A stretch of DNA of 11,894 nucleotides from Mariprofundaceae bacterium (GCA_030950965.1 JAUZQP010000063.1:1-11894); one strand, 5' to 3'; positions 4,311 to 11,894 are shown, counted from the stretch's first letter. The notes: generated by a model not told the origin, from the letters alone. Numbers and translations are program-made.

Positions 4311-6926
4311 TTATCCTTTAAGGCTGCGCGTGACAATTTCTTGCACGTCTGACGATAGCGGCGTGTGGGTAGCAATGCTTTGTAAGGCTTCGAGCATCAG
4401 TTGGCGGCGTGTGGGCTCTAAGGTTTTCCAGAGCATAAAACCGCGCACCATACGCGCTGCTTGTTGTGGGTTTATGGCATCCAAGGCGATAACCTGCGCC
4501 GCAAGAAAACGGTAGCCTGCACCATCGACAGCATGGAAAACAGCAGGGTTTCTACTGGTCACCGTACCAATGAGGCTGCGTACTTTATTGGGATTGCGTA
4601 GATCAAAAGCAGGGTGTTGCATCAATGATTCCACGCGCTGCAAGGTATCGGGAAGGGTAGATTTGGCTTGTAGCGTGAACCATTTATTCATCACGTTGGC
4701 ATCGTCTTGCCAGCGTTGCTCAAAGGCGTGCAAAGCCTGCTTGCGTTGTGGGCAATCATAATGTGTCAGAAGGTTTAAAGCAGCAGCTTGATCAGTCATG
4801 GTGGTGCTTTGGCAGAATTGTTCATAGGCCAAGGCTATACCCTTGCTGGGGTCGCTGTAGGGCAGATAACCTAAGCACGCATGTTTCAATGCGCGCTGCT
4901 GCATAGCTGTATCGTCCGTACCTGTGACATATTGCCACGATTGATAGAGCGCAAGCTTCGCTTCATGCAAAGCTTGTGCAATTTCTGTGCGTAATTGTTC
5001 ACGTACGGCATGAATACGTGCAGGATCAACAGGGCTTAACTGACCTGCCACATCGTTCTCTGACGGCAGGGTGAGGGCTTCGGCTTTAATCGCTGCTTCT
5101 AAATCATCATCTTGGAGTAAACGTGCTAAAGCATGAGTGAACACCGAACTATCAACTTGCTCACCATTTACACGCGCCACCATGATTCGCATCGCAAGCT
5201 GCCATGTCGCATCCCAACGATTAAAACCATCGTCATCGTAGCGCATTAAAAAGGCAAGATCATCGTTGCTGTAGTGATAATCCAAAACCACAGGCGCAGA
5301 AAAGCCACGCAACAAGGAGGGCGTCGGTGCGGCATTGATATGCTCGAAGGTGAATGACTGTTCCCACGTCTTCAAAACCACCGTGCGTGCGCTCTCGTGC
5401 GCCGTATCTTCGCCCAATAGTTGCAAGGGCGTGGCTTGACCATCGGGTAAAAACAACGCTAAGGTCAAGGGAATCCACAACGGTTTAGCATCGTCGCCTG
5501 CTTCAGCTGGCTGTGTCTGTTTACAGTGCAGGGTGCATTGCTTTTGCACTGCATCATAGTGCATGGTGACGCTAAGGTGCGGTGTTCCTGCTTGATCATA
5601 CCATGCTTGCATACCCGTTAAATCAGCATCGTTGGCATCAGCCATCGCAGCAAGGAAGTCTTCGGTGGTGACAGCCTGCCCATCATGACGTTGGATGTAA
5701 GTATCCATACCGCGCCGGAAGCCCTCTTTGCCTAAAAGGGTATGGTACAGACGTACCACTTCCGCGCCTTTTTCATACACTGTAACGGTATAAAAATTGT
5801 TGATTTCAACAAACGATGCAGGGCGAATCGGATGTGCCATCGGGCTGGCATCTTCGCGGAATTGATAGCTGCGTAGTAAGCGAACATCTTCGATGCGTTT
5901 GAGCGTGCGTGAATGTAAATCAGCGGTAAACTCTTGATCGCGAAACACTGTGAGCCCCTCTTTCAGGCTCAGTTGAAACCAATCACGGCAGGTCACGCGG
6001 TTGCCCGTCCAGTTATGGAAGTATTCGTGACCAATCACCGCTTCAATGGCTAAATAATCTTCATCGGTTGCTGTTTGTGGGCTGGCAAACACCAGTTTGG
6101 CATTGAAAACATTCAAACCCTTGTTTTCCATAGCGCCCATATTGAAATCGTCGACGGCAACAATCATGAATAAATCAAGATCGTATTCCAAACCAAAACG
6201 CTGTTCATCCCATGCCATCGCCCGTTTAAGTGAAGCCATTGCGTGGGCGCATGCATCAATATGGTGTGCCTCGGTAAAAATTTTCAGGGTAACATCACGC
6301 CCTGAACGGGTGCGGTAATGGTCTTCCACTGAAGCTAAATCACCTGCCACCAAGGCAAATAAATAACAGGGTTTAGGGTAAGGGTCATGCCATGCTGCCC
6401 AGTGTGTTCCGTCGTCGTTGCAGCCATGTCCGACAGGATTCCCATTGGACAGCAACACAGGGTTGCTCGCTTGCTCGGCAACGATGCGCACGGTGAACGG
6501 AGCCATCACATCTGGGCGATCCAAATAATAGGTGATACGGCGGAAGCCTTGCGCCTCACATTGGGTGCAATACATGGCAGAGGAACGGTATAAACCTTCC
6601 AAAGCCGTGTTTTGTTGCGGTGCAATGCGCGTGTTCACAGCCAATGTGAACGCATCAGGCACCGCGTGAATAGTGAGGTGTTCATCATCTTGGTGGTAAT
6701 CCGTGCTGTTCAGCGTTTGACCATCGACCTGCACCTCCAACAAAACCAAGTCTTTGCCATTGAGAACCAAAGGAGCGTCAGGCTTGGCGTGTGTTTGGCG
6801 ACGGTAGCGCACGGTGGACACCACGCGGGTATCATCAGGCTGCAGGGTGAAATCTAAATGGACATCCTCAACCGCAAAATCTGCGGGCTGATAATCCTTT
6901 AGATAAATCGTTTCCGCCAGATTCAT
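4311..6926 (-). CDS. pepN: Aminopeptidase N (M1 family zinc metallopeptidase)
   Basis: An 871-aa cytosolic aminopeptidase, almost the same length as the E. coli enzyme. It removes N-terminal residues from peptides in the late steps of protein turnover. Seen: the GAMEN exopeptidase motif at residues 264-268, the zinc motif HEYFH at 300-304 with H300 and H304 as ligands and E301 as catalytic base, and the third ligand E323 eighteen residues after H304. The N-terminal beta domain includes EGLYRSSAMYCTQCE and the FRRITYYLDRPDV stretch (about 128-140). The C-terminal half is the helical domain of the alanyl aminopeptidase subfamily. No signal peptide. The ATG overlaps the stop of the upstream DUF1456 gene (ATGA), so translational coupling is likely. 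All key residues are intact. Confidence 0.97.
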   Translation of the reverse strand: MNLAETIYLKDYQPADFAVEDVHLDFTLQPDDTRVVSTVRYRRQTHAKPDAPLVLNGKDLVLLEVQVDGQTLNSTDYHQDDEHLTIHAVPDAFTLAVNTRIAPQQNTALEGLYRSSAMYCTQCEAQGFRRITYYLDRPDVMAPFTVRIVAEQASNPVLLSNGNPVGHGCNDDGTHWAAWHDPYPKPCYLFALVAGDLASVEDHYRTRSGRDVTLKIFTEAHHIDACAHAMASLKRAMAWDEQRFGLEYDLDLFMIVAVDDFNMGAMENKGLNVFNAKLVFASPQTATDEDYLAIEAVIGHEYFHNWTGNRVTCRDWFQLSLKEGLTVFRDQEFTADLHSRTLKRIEDVRLLRSYQFREDASPMAHPIRPASFVEINNFYTVTVYEKGAEVVRLYHTLLGKEGFRRGMDTYIQRHDGQAVTTEDFLAAMADANDADLTGMQAWYDQAGTPHLSVTMHYDAVQKQCTLHCKQTQPAEAGDDAKPLWIPLTLALFLPDGQATPLQLLGEDTAHESARTVVLKTWEQSFTFEHINAAPTPSLLRGFSAPVVLDYHYSNDDLAFLMRYDDDGFNRWDATWQLAMRIMVARVNGEQVDSSVFTHALARLLQDDDLEAAIKAEALTLPSENDVAGQLSPVDPARIHAVREQLRTEIAQALHEAKLALYQSWQYVTGTDDTAMQQRALKHACLGYLPYSDPSKGIALAYEQFCQSTTMTDQAAALNLLTHYDCPQRKQALHAFEQRWQDDANVMNKWFTLQAKSTLPDTLQRVESLMQHPAFDLRNPNKVRSLIGTVTSRNPAVFHAVDGAGYRFLAAQVIALDAINPQQAARMVRGFMLWKTLEPTRRQLMLEALQSIATHTPLSSDVQEIVTRSLKG

Positions 6927-7291
6927 GATTCGTTTTCGGTCGTTTCGGTCGCATCTGCTGCATCCGCTGCATCTTCAATGAGGCAACGAACTTCACCCAA
7001 CATGCCGCTGTTGCCTGCTTCGATTTGTGAAATAATATAATTTTCGACCATTTTCGGGAGCATCTCAGGTTCGTCTGTTGCTCCTCGCGAGTAAACAATC
7101 AATCCATTCAAAAAGCTTTCGAGCTGCTCATCCGTTAGCTTAATATAATTTTTATTTTGTGAGCCAGCCATAAAGGTTTTAACTTGGCTGCTACTGAAAT
7201 CCGCACCACCAGCTTTAAAAATTTCTTTGATTTCAAAGTGTTTAAAGGTATGGGCGATGGTGATTTTTTTGAGGATTGTATTATTATTCAT
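6923..7291 (-). CDS. DUF1456 (YehS-like) protein, single-repeat form
   Basis: A 122-aa protein. Residues 1 to about 70 (NNNTILKKITIA, EIKEIFKAGGADFSSSQVKTF, NKNYIKLTDEQLESFLNGLI) match the roughly 60-residue repeat that occurs twice in E. coli YehS; here only one copy is present, more like the second one. A variable stretch follows (about 75-104) and then an acidic, Ala-rich tail (EDAADAADATETTENES). The biochemical function of the family is unknown to me. No signal peptide or membrane helix. It is first in a four-gene minus-strand series; its stop overlaps the pepN start by 4 bp, so it is co-expressed with the peptidase. There is no strong ribosome-binding site at the chosen ATG, and the tail differs from usual relatives. 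Confidence 0.75.
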   Translation of the reverse strand: MNNNTILKKITIAHTFKHFEIKEIFKAGGADFSSSQVKTFMAGSQNKNYIKLTDEQLESFLNGLIVYSRGATDEPEMLPKMVENYIISQIEAGNSGMLGEVRCLIEDAADAADATETTENES

Positions 7292-7563
7292 CGCGCCATG
7301 CTATGAACTTGTGAAGGAATAGAAAGTGCTCAATAAAAATACAATCTCAATGATTTATAAATACTGTCTGGTATCCTTGTTCGCCACTTTTCCGTTGTGA
7401 ACAAAGCCTCTTCGTAACCGTCACGACCATTCATGAACCATTTAAGCTAAAAAAGGTTGACGATGAAACGATTCTTTTTACATCAGAACACTGTTTTTAT
7501 TGTACTTGTAGCAACATAACCGATAAAGTACCGCCCCTTTTTTTCGGTAGTGGAGTAAACTGC
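7292..7563. promoter_or_regulatory. Divergent regulatory region between DUF1456-pepN operon and rhlE
   Basis: The 272 bp must hold the promoters of both the leftward operon and the rightward helicase gene. A perfect 10-bp palindrome ATTTATAAAT (about 7353-7362) and several AT-rich hexamers could act as -10 boxes, but no -35/-10 pair is good enough to call in either direction. The helicase leader carries a small ORF (7463-7519) and a hairpin near its ribosome-binding site. Confidence 0.4.
7463..7519 (+). CDS. Possible leader peptide upstream of rhlE (18 aa)
   Basis: ATG to TAA encodes MKRFFLHQNTVFIVLVAT, preceded by AAGG about 7 bases before the ATG. It ends 44 bp before the helicase start. 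Immediately after it, ACCGA (7519-7523) or TACCG (7529-7533) can pair with the same CGGTA region (7544-7549), giving two competing hairpins just before the helicase GGAG. This is compatible with translation-linked control of the helicase, but the peptide shows no regulatory codon run and may be accidental. Confidence 0.3.
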   Translation: MKRFFLHQNTVFIVLVAT

Positions 7564-8835
7564 ATGACATTTGAAACATTTGGACTCTGTGAGGAACTAC
7601 TTCGCGCTGTAGGTGAGCAAGGCTATGACACGCCAACACCCGTACAAGCGCAGGCGATCCCCATTGTTCTACAAGGCAAAGACATTATGGCAGGTGCCCA
7701 GACGGGTACGGGTAAAACCGCTGGTTTTACATTGCCTATGTTGCATCGTTTGCATCAAGGCAAGGCCGACCATGGTCGGCGCCCTATTCGTGCTTTGATT
7801 CTTACCCCAACGCGTGAATTGGCTGCTCAAATTGGCGAAAGTGTAACAACGTATGGTAAATATTTACCGCTGAGCTCGACTGTTATTTTTGGTGGGGTGG
7901 GCATCAAACCACAAATTACCCGCCTGCGTCGCGGCGTAGATATACTGGTGGCAACGCCGGGTCGTTTGTTGGACTTAGTGAACCAAAAAGTGGTCGATTT
8001 ATCCCATGTTGAGATATTGGTGTTGGACGAAGCCGATCGCATGTTGGATATGGGTTTTATTCACGATATTCGCAAGGTATTGGCTTTACTGCCGCGCCAG
8101 CGTCAAAATTTGTTGTTCTCTGCTACCTTTTCGGCCGACATTAAACGTTTGGCATCAGGTATTTTACATCACCCCGTGTTGGTGGAAGTAGCCCGTAACG
8201 AGGCATCAGGACAGGTGAATCATGTGGTTCACCCTGTGGGTAAGTCGAGTAAACGTGCCCTGTTGTCTCACCTGATCAGCAGTAATGATTGGAAACAGGT
8301 TTTGGTGTTCACGCGCACTAAACATGGTGCTAATCGTTTGACCGAACAGCTGGGTAAGGATGACATTTTAGCCGCTGCCATTCATGGTAACAAGAGTCAA
8401 ACAGCCCGGACTAAAGCCTTAGCTGGCTTTAAGGAGGGTAATATTCGTGTATTGGTAGCCACCGATATTGCTGCGCGCGGTCTAGATATTGACCAATTAC
8501 CCCATGTGGTGAACTACGAGTTACCCAATGTGCCAGAGGATTATGTACATCGTATTGGTCGTACAGGTCGTGCTGGTCGCACGGGTGAAGCGATGTCTTT
8601 GGTCAGTCAAGATGAGGTTAAACTTCTGCGTGGGATTGAGAAGCTTTTGGGCAAAAAGATTCCCGTGATCACCATAGAGGGGTTTGCAGCGGTACTGGAT
8701 GATAATGCGCCAGAAGAACGCCGCCCATCCACAGCGCGCACACCGCAGCGCCGCCGACCGCAGCAGGGAGGTGGTGGTGGTAGACCATCATCGAACCAAG
8801 AAGGACGGTCGCGAAGCCGTCGTCCAACGCGTTAA
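7564..8835 (+). CDS. rhlE: DEAD-box ATP-dependent RNA helicase, RhlE type
   Basis: A 423-aa RNA helicase that unwinds RNA duplexes with ATP, acting in ribosome assembly and RNA decay. Motifs in order: Q-motif GYDTPTPVQ (20-28), motif I AQTGTGKT (45-52), PTRELAAQ (82-89), TPGRLLD (131-137), DEAD (155-158), SAT (186-188), VFTRTKHGA (248-256), ATDIAARGLDI (299-309) and HRIGRTGR (329-336). All residues needed for activity are present. The tail after about 385 is basic and Gly/Arg-rich (RRRPQQGGGGGRP), a flexible RNA-binding extension as in RhlE. The ATG has GGAG 8 bases upstream. The gene stands alone, with its own leader and a strong terminator, and is divergent from the pepN operon. SrmB or DbpA are less likely because the motif spacing and tail fit RhlE best. 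Confidence 0.92.
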   Translation: MTFETFGLCEELLRAVGEQGYDTPTPVQAQAIPIVLQGKDIMAGAQTGTGKTAGFTLPMLHRLHQGKADHGRRPIRALILTPTRELAAQIGESVTTYGKYLPLSSTVIFGGVGIKPQITRLRRGVDILVATPGRLLDLVNQKVVDLSHVEILVLDEADRMLDMGFIHDIRKVLALLPRQRQNLLFSATFSADIKRLASGILHHPVLVEVARNEASGQVNHVVHPVGKSSKRALLSHLISSNDWKQVLVFTRTKHGANRLTEQLGKDDILAAAIHGNKSQTARTKALAGFKEGNIRVLVATDIAARGLDIDQLPHVVNYELPNVPEDYVHRIGRTGRAGRTGEAMSLVSQDEVKLLRGIEKLLGKKIPVITIEGFAAVLDDNAPEERRPSTARTPQRRRPQQGGGGGRPSSNQEGRSRSRRPTR

Positions 8836-8840
8836 ATGAT

Positions 8841-8879
8841 AAAAAGAGGGAGGGCTGGCTATTGCCGCCCTCTTTTTTT
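8841..8879 (+). terminator. Rho-independent terminator of rhlE
   Basis: AAAAAGAGGG (8841-8850) pairs with CCCTCTTTTT, with an inner GGC/GCC pair around a short loop, followed by a run of seven T. It begins 5 bp after the helicase stop codon. The A-tract on the left could make it work weakly in the opposite direction. Confidence 0.9.
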
Positions 8880-8976
8880 GTCATGCAAGTGGCTCTTGAG
8901 CCTGAATTATTCGCATACATAGGTACGCAGAATTATTTTGACATGTATCACGTCTCATATTTCAATGCTTCTTGCT

Positions 8977-9006
8977 CAGATGAATACAGATGAATACAGA
9001 TGAATA
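8977..9006. repeat. Three exact tandem copies of a 10-mer
   Basis: CAGATGAATA occurs three times in a row without change. The 10-bp period is close to one helical turn, so the copies would face the same side of the DNA. It lies about 200 bp before the oxidase gene. It could be a polymorphic repeat or a set of regulator half-sites. The rest of the gap from 8880 to 9110 shows nothing else I can support. Confidence 0.7.
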
Positions 9007-9110
9007 AGATAGACTTGGCGCAGTTATTGAACAAGCACTTCATCACCCACTGTCATTGGAAGGGATTAAACTGGTTGCAATGCCTCGAACATGGTTGTGT
9101 GCCCCACTCA

Positions 9111-9162
9111 CTAAACGCGCATAATTTTTTAATGCCTGTGACAAAAATCCTTGCGCGTTAAG
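9111..9162. promoter_or_regulatory. Inverted repeat upstream of the oxidase operon
   Basis: CTAAACGCGCA (9111-9121) and TGCGCGTTAAG (9152-9162) are inverted copies, 10 of 11 positions, 30 bp apart, ending about 50 bp before the oxidase start. The AT-rich spacer and the flank (TTAAAATAAG after 9162) could hold promoter boxes, though no clear -35/-10 pair is seen. The layout fits two operator half-sites or a long-looped hairpin in the 5' leader. Confidence 0.4.
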
Positions 9163-9212
9163 GTTAAAATAAGCTCATCACATAGCGTGTGGCAATGATA
9201 AGTAGGTATTCT

Positions 9213-9884
9213 ATGAATTTTTACAACCGTATATTGCAAGAGACAGAAACTGACCGCCAAACGTTGCTAGCCATTCCTTTTATTCAACAAGGTGCAGCAG
9301 GGGATCTGGCTTTAGAAAGTTATACTGCCTTCCTCACCCAAGCTTACCACCATGTTAAACACACCATCCCCTTGCTGATGGCTTGCGGTGGGCGTTTGCC
9401 CGAACGCTTGGAGTGGCTGCGCGTGGCAATCGGTGAATACATCGAAGAAGAGATGGGGCATCAGGAGTGGATCTTGAACGATATTGCTGCTTGTGCTGCC
9501 GATAAAGAAGCTGTGCGTCATGGCACACCGTCGCAAGAAACCGAGCTGATGGTCGCGTATGCTTATGATACGATTGCTCGAAATAACCCTATAGGTTTTT
9601 TTGGTATGGTATTGGTGCTCGAAGGGACCAGTATTGCGCTGGCTACCCATGCGGCAGAAAACATCCGCAACAGTTTAAACTTGCCTGAAGCTGCTTTTTC
9701 TTATTTATCATCGCATGGTTCCTTGGATATTGGTCACGTTGATTTTTACCGTGAGTTAATGAACAAAGTGGAGCGCGAAGAGGATAAATTAGCCATTATT
9801 CATGCAGGAAAGATGTTTTATCGGCTCTATGGTGATATTTTCCGCGCCTTGCCCATGGTTGCAGCGTCATCAACAGCAGGGTAG
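9213..9884 (+). CDS. Heme-oxygenase-like diiron oxidase (TenA/PqqC-like, iron-containing redox enzyme family)
   Basis: A 223-aa all-helical protein with the metal-ligand pattern of heme-oxygenase-like diiron oxidases such as UndA and CADD: E80-x-x-H83 in EEEMGH, E137 in VLEGTS, and H168, D172, H175 in HGSLDIGH (H-x3-D-x2-H). E35 or nearby His46/His47 could complete the site. Family members use Fe and O2 to oxidise small or lipid-like substrates (for example fatty-acid decarboxylation or pABA formation); the substrate here is unknown. TenA thiaminase is unlikely because its catalytic Cys pattern is not evident. I chose the ATG at 9213, which has AAGTAGG 7-8 bases upstream; an in-frame GTG at 9189 and ATG at 9195 would add a few residues. 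It is the first gene of an operon, with the dehydrogenase 11 bp downstream, suggesting that the two act on one pathway. Confidence 0.8.
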   Translation: MNFYNRILQETETDRQTLLAIPFIQQGAAGDLALESYTAFLTQAYHHVKHTIPLLMACGGRLPERLEWLRVAIGEYIEEEMGHQEWILNDIAACAADKEAVRHGTPSQETELMVAYAYDTIARNNPIGFFGMVLVLEGTSIALATHAAENIRNSLNLPEAAFSYLSSHGSLDIGHVDFYRELMNKVEREEDKLAIIHAGKMFYRLYGDIFRALPMVAASSTAG

Positions 9885-9895
9885 AGAGAGGGATT

Positions 9896-10714
9896 ATGGG
9901 AACAATGGAAGGTCAGCGTGTTTTATTAACAGGCGCGGCTGGTGGTATGGGGCAAATTCTAGCGAAAAAGCTGGCTGATGCTGGGGCTAGATTAGCCCTG
10001 TTGGATGTAAATGCTGAAGCATTAGACTGCTTAGTGAAGGAAATGGGTAGCACTGCCGTTGCTGTGCCAGCGGATATTTCTACCACCGATGGCTGCCACA
10101 TTGCAGTTTCAGCGGTATGGAATGCGATGGAAGGCGTAGACTGCCTGATTAACTTAGCGGGTATATCCAGCTTCTGTTGCTTTGAAGAGGAAGAGCCTGC
10201 GCACATTGAGAAACTCATGCAAGTTAATTTACTCGCGCCGATGATGCTTAGTCATGCCTTGCTGCCAGAAATGCTTAAGCGAAAACGCGGCAGAATCGTC
10301 AATGTCGGCTCTGTGTTTGGCACCATGGGTTTTGCTTGGTTTACCAGTTACTCCACCAGTAAGTTCGGCTTACGTGGTTTCTCCCAAGCCTTGCGCCGGG
10401 AGCTGCGTGATACAGGTGTTACTGTTTCCTATATCGCACCACGCGCTATACGTACGCCCATCAACAATCATGCAGTGATGCAAATGGGCGAAGCGACAGG
10501 GATGAATATGGACGAACCTGAAGATGTCGCCGAAAAAATATTTAAGGCTATTGTGGCCGAAAAGAAAGAAACCTATATAGGTTTCCCCGAGTCGTTTTTT
10601 GCTCGCCTCAATGCCGTGTTACCGAATATGGTTGACGGCGCGTTGGCAGAGCAGAATGCTATCGCCAAACCTTTTGCCAAAAAGGCACCCGAACAGGAGT
10701 TAGATCATGAATAA
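9896..10714 (+). CDS. Short-chain dehydrogenase/reductase (SDR)
   Basis: A 272-aa classical SDR with a Rossmann fold: TGAAGGMG cofactor loop (12-19), acidic D37 at the end of the second strand (suggesting NAD(H) rather than NADP(H)), NLAG at 86-89, and the catalytic set S139, Y152 and K156 in SYSTSK. It should interconvert an alcohol and a carbonyl; the substrate is unknown. The C-terminal part (about 190-272) has a GFPESFFARLNAVLP stretch that may be substrate- or membrane-facing, and a charged tail. A GAGGG ribosome-binding site lies close before the ATG. The gene is between the diiron oxidase and the outer-membrane protein, and its last 8 bases overlap the start of the latter. Confidence 0.9.
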   Translation: MGTMEGQRVLLTGAAGGMGQILAKKLADAGARLALLDVNAEALDCLVKEMGSTAVAVPADISTTDGCHIAVSAVWNAMEGVDCLINLAGISSFCCFEEEEPAHIEKLMQVNLLAPMMLSHALLPEMLKRKRGRIVNVGSVFGTMGFAWFTSYSTSKFGLRGFSQALRRELRDTGVTVSYIAPRAIRTPINNHAVMQMGEATGMNMDEPEDVAEKIFKAIVAEKKETYIGFPESFFARLNAVLPNMVDGALAEQNAIAKPFAKKAPEQELDHE

Positions 10715-11261
10715 ATGGTTAAAATATACGTTAGCAGCTTGCATGGCTGCCTTATGCAGTACCTCGCTTGCACAGGCCGAAAGTAGCATTTATACAGGAG
10801 CGGGACTGGGCTTGTTTGAAATGGATCCTGGTCAAAATAAAAAAAGTGCCATCGGCGGAAATCTGTTTTTAGGTGCAGAATTTGGTCCGTTACTGGCTGT
10901 TGAAGGTCGCCTTGGTAGCAGCCAAAGCGTGACCAGCTTAGGCGAAACATCCAAAGTCGATTGGTTGGCATCGCTGCTGGCAAAACCCAAGTATGATATT
11001 GCAGGGAATATTAACATTTACGCACTCGCTGGTGTGACCATCATGAAAGCATCATTCACCCCTCGCCTTGGCAAACAGCAAAGTAAAACTACCACAGGTT
11101 TATCGTATGGTCTTGGTGCAGAGATCTATCTAAACTATAACACCTTACTGGGCTTAGAGTGGGTTCGTTATGCCACTAAAGCTGATGCTGGCGTGAAAAA
11201 CAGCAACTTCAAAGGCTTGGATGTCAATGCCTTTTTAGCTTCTTTACAAGTAAAATTTTAA
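10707..11261 (+). CDS. Small outer-membrane beta-barrel protein
   Basis: A 184-aa protein with a signal peptide (about 1-24, cleavage after AQA) and a mature part of alternating hydrophobic and polar residues with many Gly and aromatics, ending in ...LQVKF with the C-terminal Phe typical of BAM substrates. It resembles 8-stranded OmpX/Opa/OmpA-like barrels; start AYTGAGLGLFE-like strand, then GGNLFLGAEFG, LAVEGRLG, NIYALAGVT, YGLGAEIYL and LLGLEWVRYA. The exact role is unknown: adhesion, a small pore or a lipid-binding barrel are possible. AGGAG lies 7 bases before the ATG, which overlaps the end of the SDR gene, so it is co-translated with the pathway genes. Confidence 0.8.
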   Translation: MNKWLKYTLAACMAALCSTSLAQAESSIYTGAGLGLFEMDPGQNKKSAIGGNLFLGAEFGPLLAVEGRLGSSQSVTSLGETSKVDWLASLLAKPKYDIAGNINIYALAGVTIMKASFTPRLGKQQSKTTTGLSYGLGAEIYLNYNTLLGLEWVRYATKADAGVKNSNFKGLDVNAFLASLQVKF

Positions 11262-11273
11262 GATCCCTTGCAA

Positions 11274-11894
11274 ATGAGTACCAACAAATTATTTCATCGT
11301 TTTATCACACTGGCATGGTGCTGCGTCGTACTGGCTTCACCTGCTATGGCAGCGGATGACCATGCGCTATTATCGCTCATGCAAGAGTGGGCAAAGGTTA
11401 ATTACCAGACTCCGAAAGATGATCAAGAAAAGCCGTTTGCTGCACTGGCAGAGCAGGCGCATGCACTGAGCCAAGCAAATCCTGACCAAGTGGAGCCGAT
11501 GATTTGGGAAGCCATTATCAAATCGACCTATGCTGGTGCAAAAGGTGGTTTAAGTGCATTGTCGCTGATGGAAGAGGCGCGTGATTTATTGCTAGCTGCG
11601 GAAAAAATCAATGCCAACGCCTTAGATGGTGCTATTTACACCACCTTAGGTAGTTTTTATTACATGGTTCCAGGCTGGCCCATTGGTTACGGTGACGATG
11701 ACACGGCCTTGGAATACCTGAAGAAAGGCTTAGACATTGCACCTGATAATATGGATGCTAATTACTTCATGGGTGATTATTTATTAGAAGATCACAAGTA
11801 CAAAGAAGCAGCCCCATTTTTCCAGAAAGTTGTGAGCATGGATGATGTCGCCAACCGCCCTGTTTACAACCAAGGACGCAAAGCTGAAGCCACG
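11274..11894 (+). CDS. Secreted TPR protein (partial, runs off window)
   Basis: The open frame starts 12 bp after the barrel gene and remains open to the last base, giving 207 aa so far. It begins with a Sec signal peptide (MSTNKLFHRFITLAWCCVVL, probable cleavage after AMA at residue 26), so the product is periplasmic. It then shows helical repeats of the TPR kind: EEARDLLLAAEKINANALDG, the characteristic VPGWPIGYGDD (132-142), TALEYLKKGLDIAPDN and ANYFMGDYLLEDHKYKEAAP. The VPGWP segment reminds me of TPR proteins associated with TRAP-type or lipid transport. No strong ribosome-binding site is seen, so translation may depend on the upstream gene. It probably works as an envelope adaptor for the outer-membrane protein; this is inference. 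Confidence 0.8.
   Translation, partial: MSTNKLFHRFITLAWCCVVLASPAMAADDHALLSLMQEWAKVNYQTPKDDQEKPFAALAEQAHALSQANPDQVEPMIWEAIIKSTYAGAKGGLSALSLMEEARDLLLAAEKINANALDGAIYTTLGSFYYMVPGWPIGYGDDDTALEYLKKGLDIAPDNMDANYFMGDYLLEDHKYKEAAPFFQKVVSMDDVANRPVYNQGRKAEAT

Noticed and set aside
5260..5478. Open frames inside and opposite pepN (also 6097-6318, 6612-6857 and others)
   Set aside because: All overlap an intact, motif-complete pepN and lack independent support.
8977..9006. CRISPR array
   Set aside because: The units are 10 bp and directly adjacent with no spacers, and there is no cas gene.
9312..9650. 112-aa minus-strand frame inside the oxidase gene
   Set aside because: It is antisense to a gene with conserved metal ligands and has no recognisable features.

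Overview
The window looks like chromosomal DNA of a gammaproteobacterium or a close relative. PepN, DarP (YjgA), a YehS-like DUF1456 protein, RhlE and SmpB are all of that type. Dispersed palindromic repeats lie between genes, as in environmental sulfur- or methane-oxidising proteobacteria. I cannot name the species. Most genes have moderate base composition; the stretch from about 1600 to 3250 is clearly AT-richer and carries the mobile features.

Layout. 1-1586: cobM (precorrin-4 C11-methyltransferase, minus strand), then about 700 bp without a gene that holds two imperfect palindromic repeat elements. 1587-2838: a small integron-type cassette segment on the minus strand. A short lipoprotein gene ends inside a well-formed 63-bp attC site, and directly beyond it an HNH nuclease-like gene starts. 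The segment is bounded upstream by a 176-bp element with 21-bp inverted ends that contains a good minus-strand promoter. 2839-3249: AT-rich debris with a short possible gene remnant. 3250-7291: a compact minus-strand operon, DUF1456 protein, pepN, darP, smpB. 7292-7563: divergent regulatory region with a tiny leader ORF. 7564-8879: rhlE-type DEAD-box helicase and a strong terminator. 8880-9212: intergenic region with a triplicated 10-mer and an 11-bp inverted repeat. 9213-11894: a tightly packed plus-strand operon of a heme-oxygenase-like diiron oxidase, a short-chain dehydrogenase, an outer-membrane beta-barrel and a secreted TPR protein that runs off the window.

How the genes work together. 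pepN, darP and smpB belong to protein turnover and ribosome biogenesis or rescue, and rhlE to RNA remodelling, so the centre is housekeeping. Two parts may hold less-described biology. One is the attC-linked pair of lipoprotein and HNH nuclease, in the style of sedentary integrons whose cassettes often carry defence genes. The other is the oxidase, dehydrogenase, outer-membrane barrel and TPR operon, which suggests that a lipid-like or other hydrophobic substrate is oxidised inside the cell and linked to the envelope. Both functional readings are inference.
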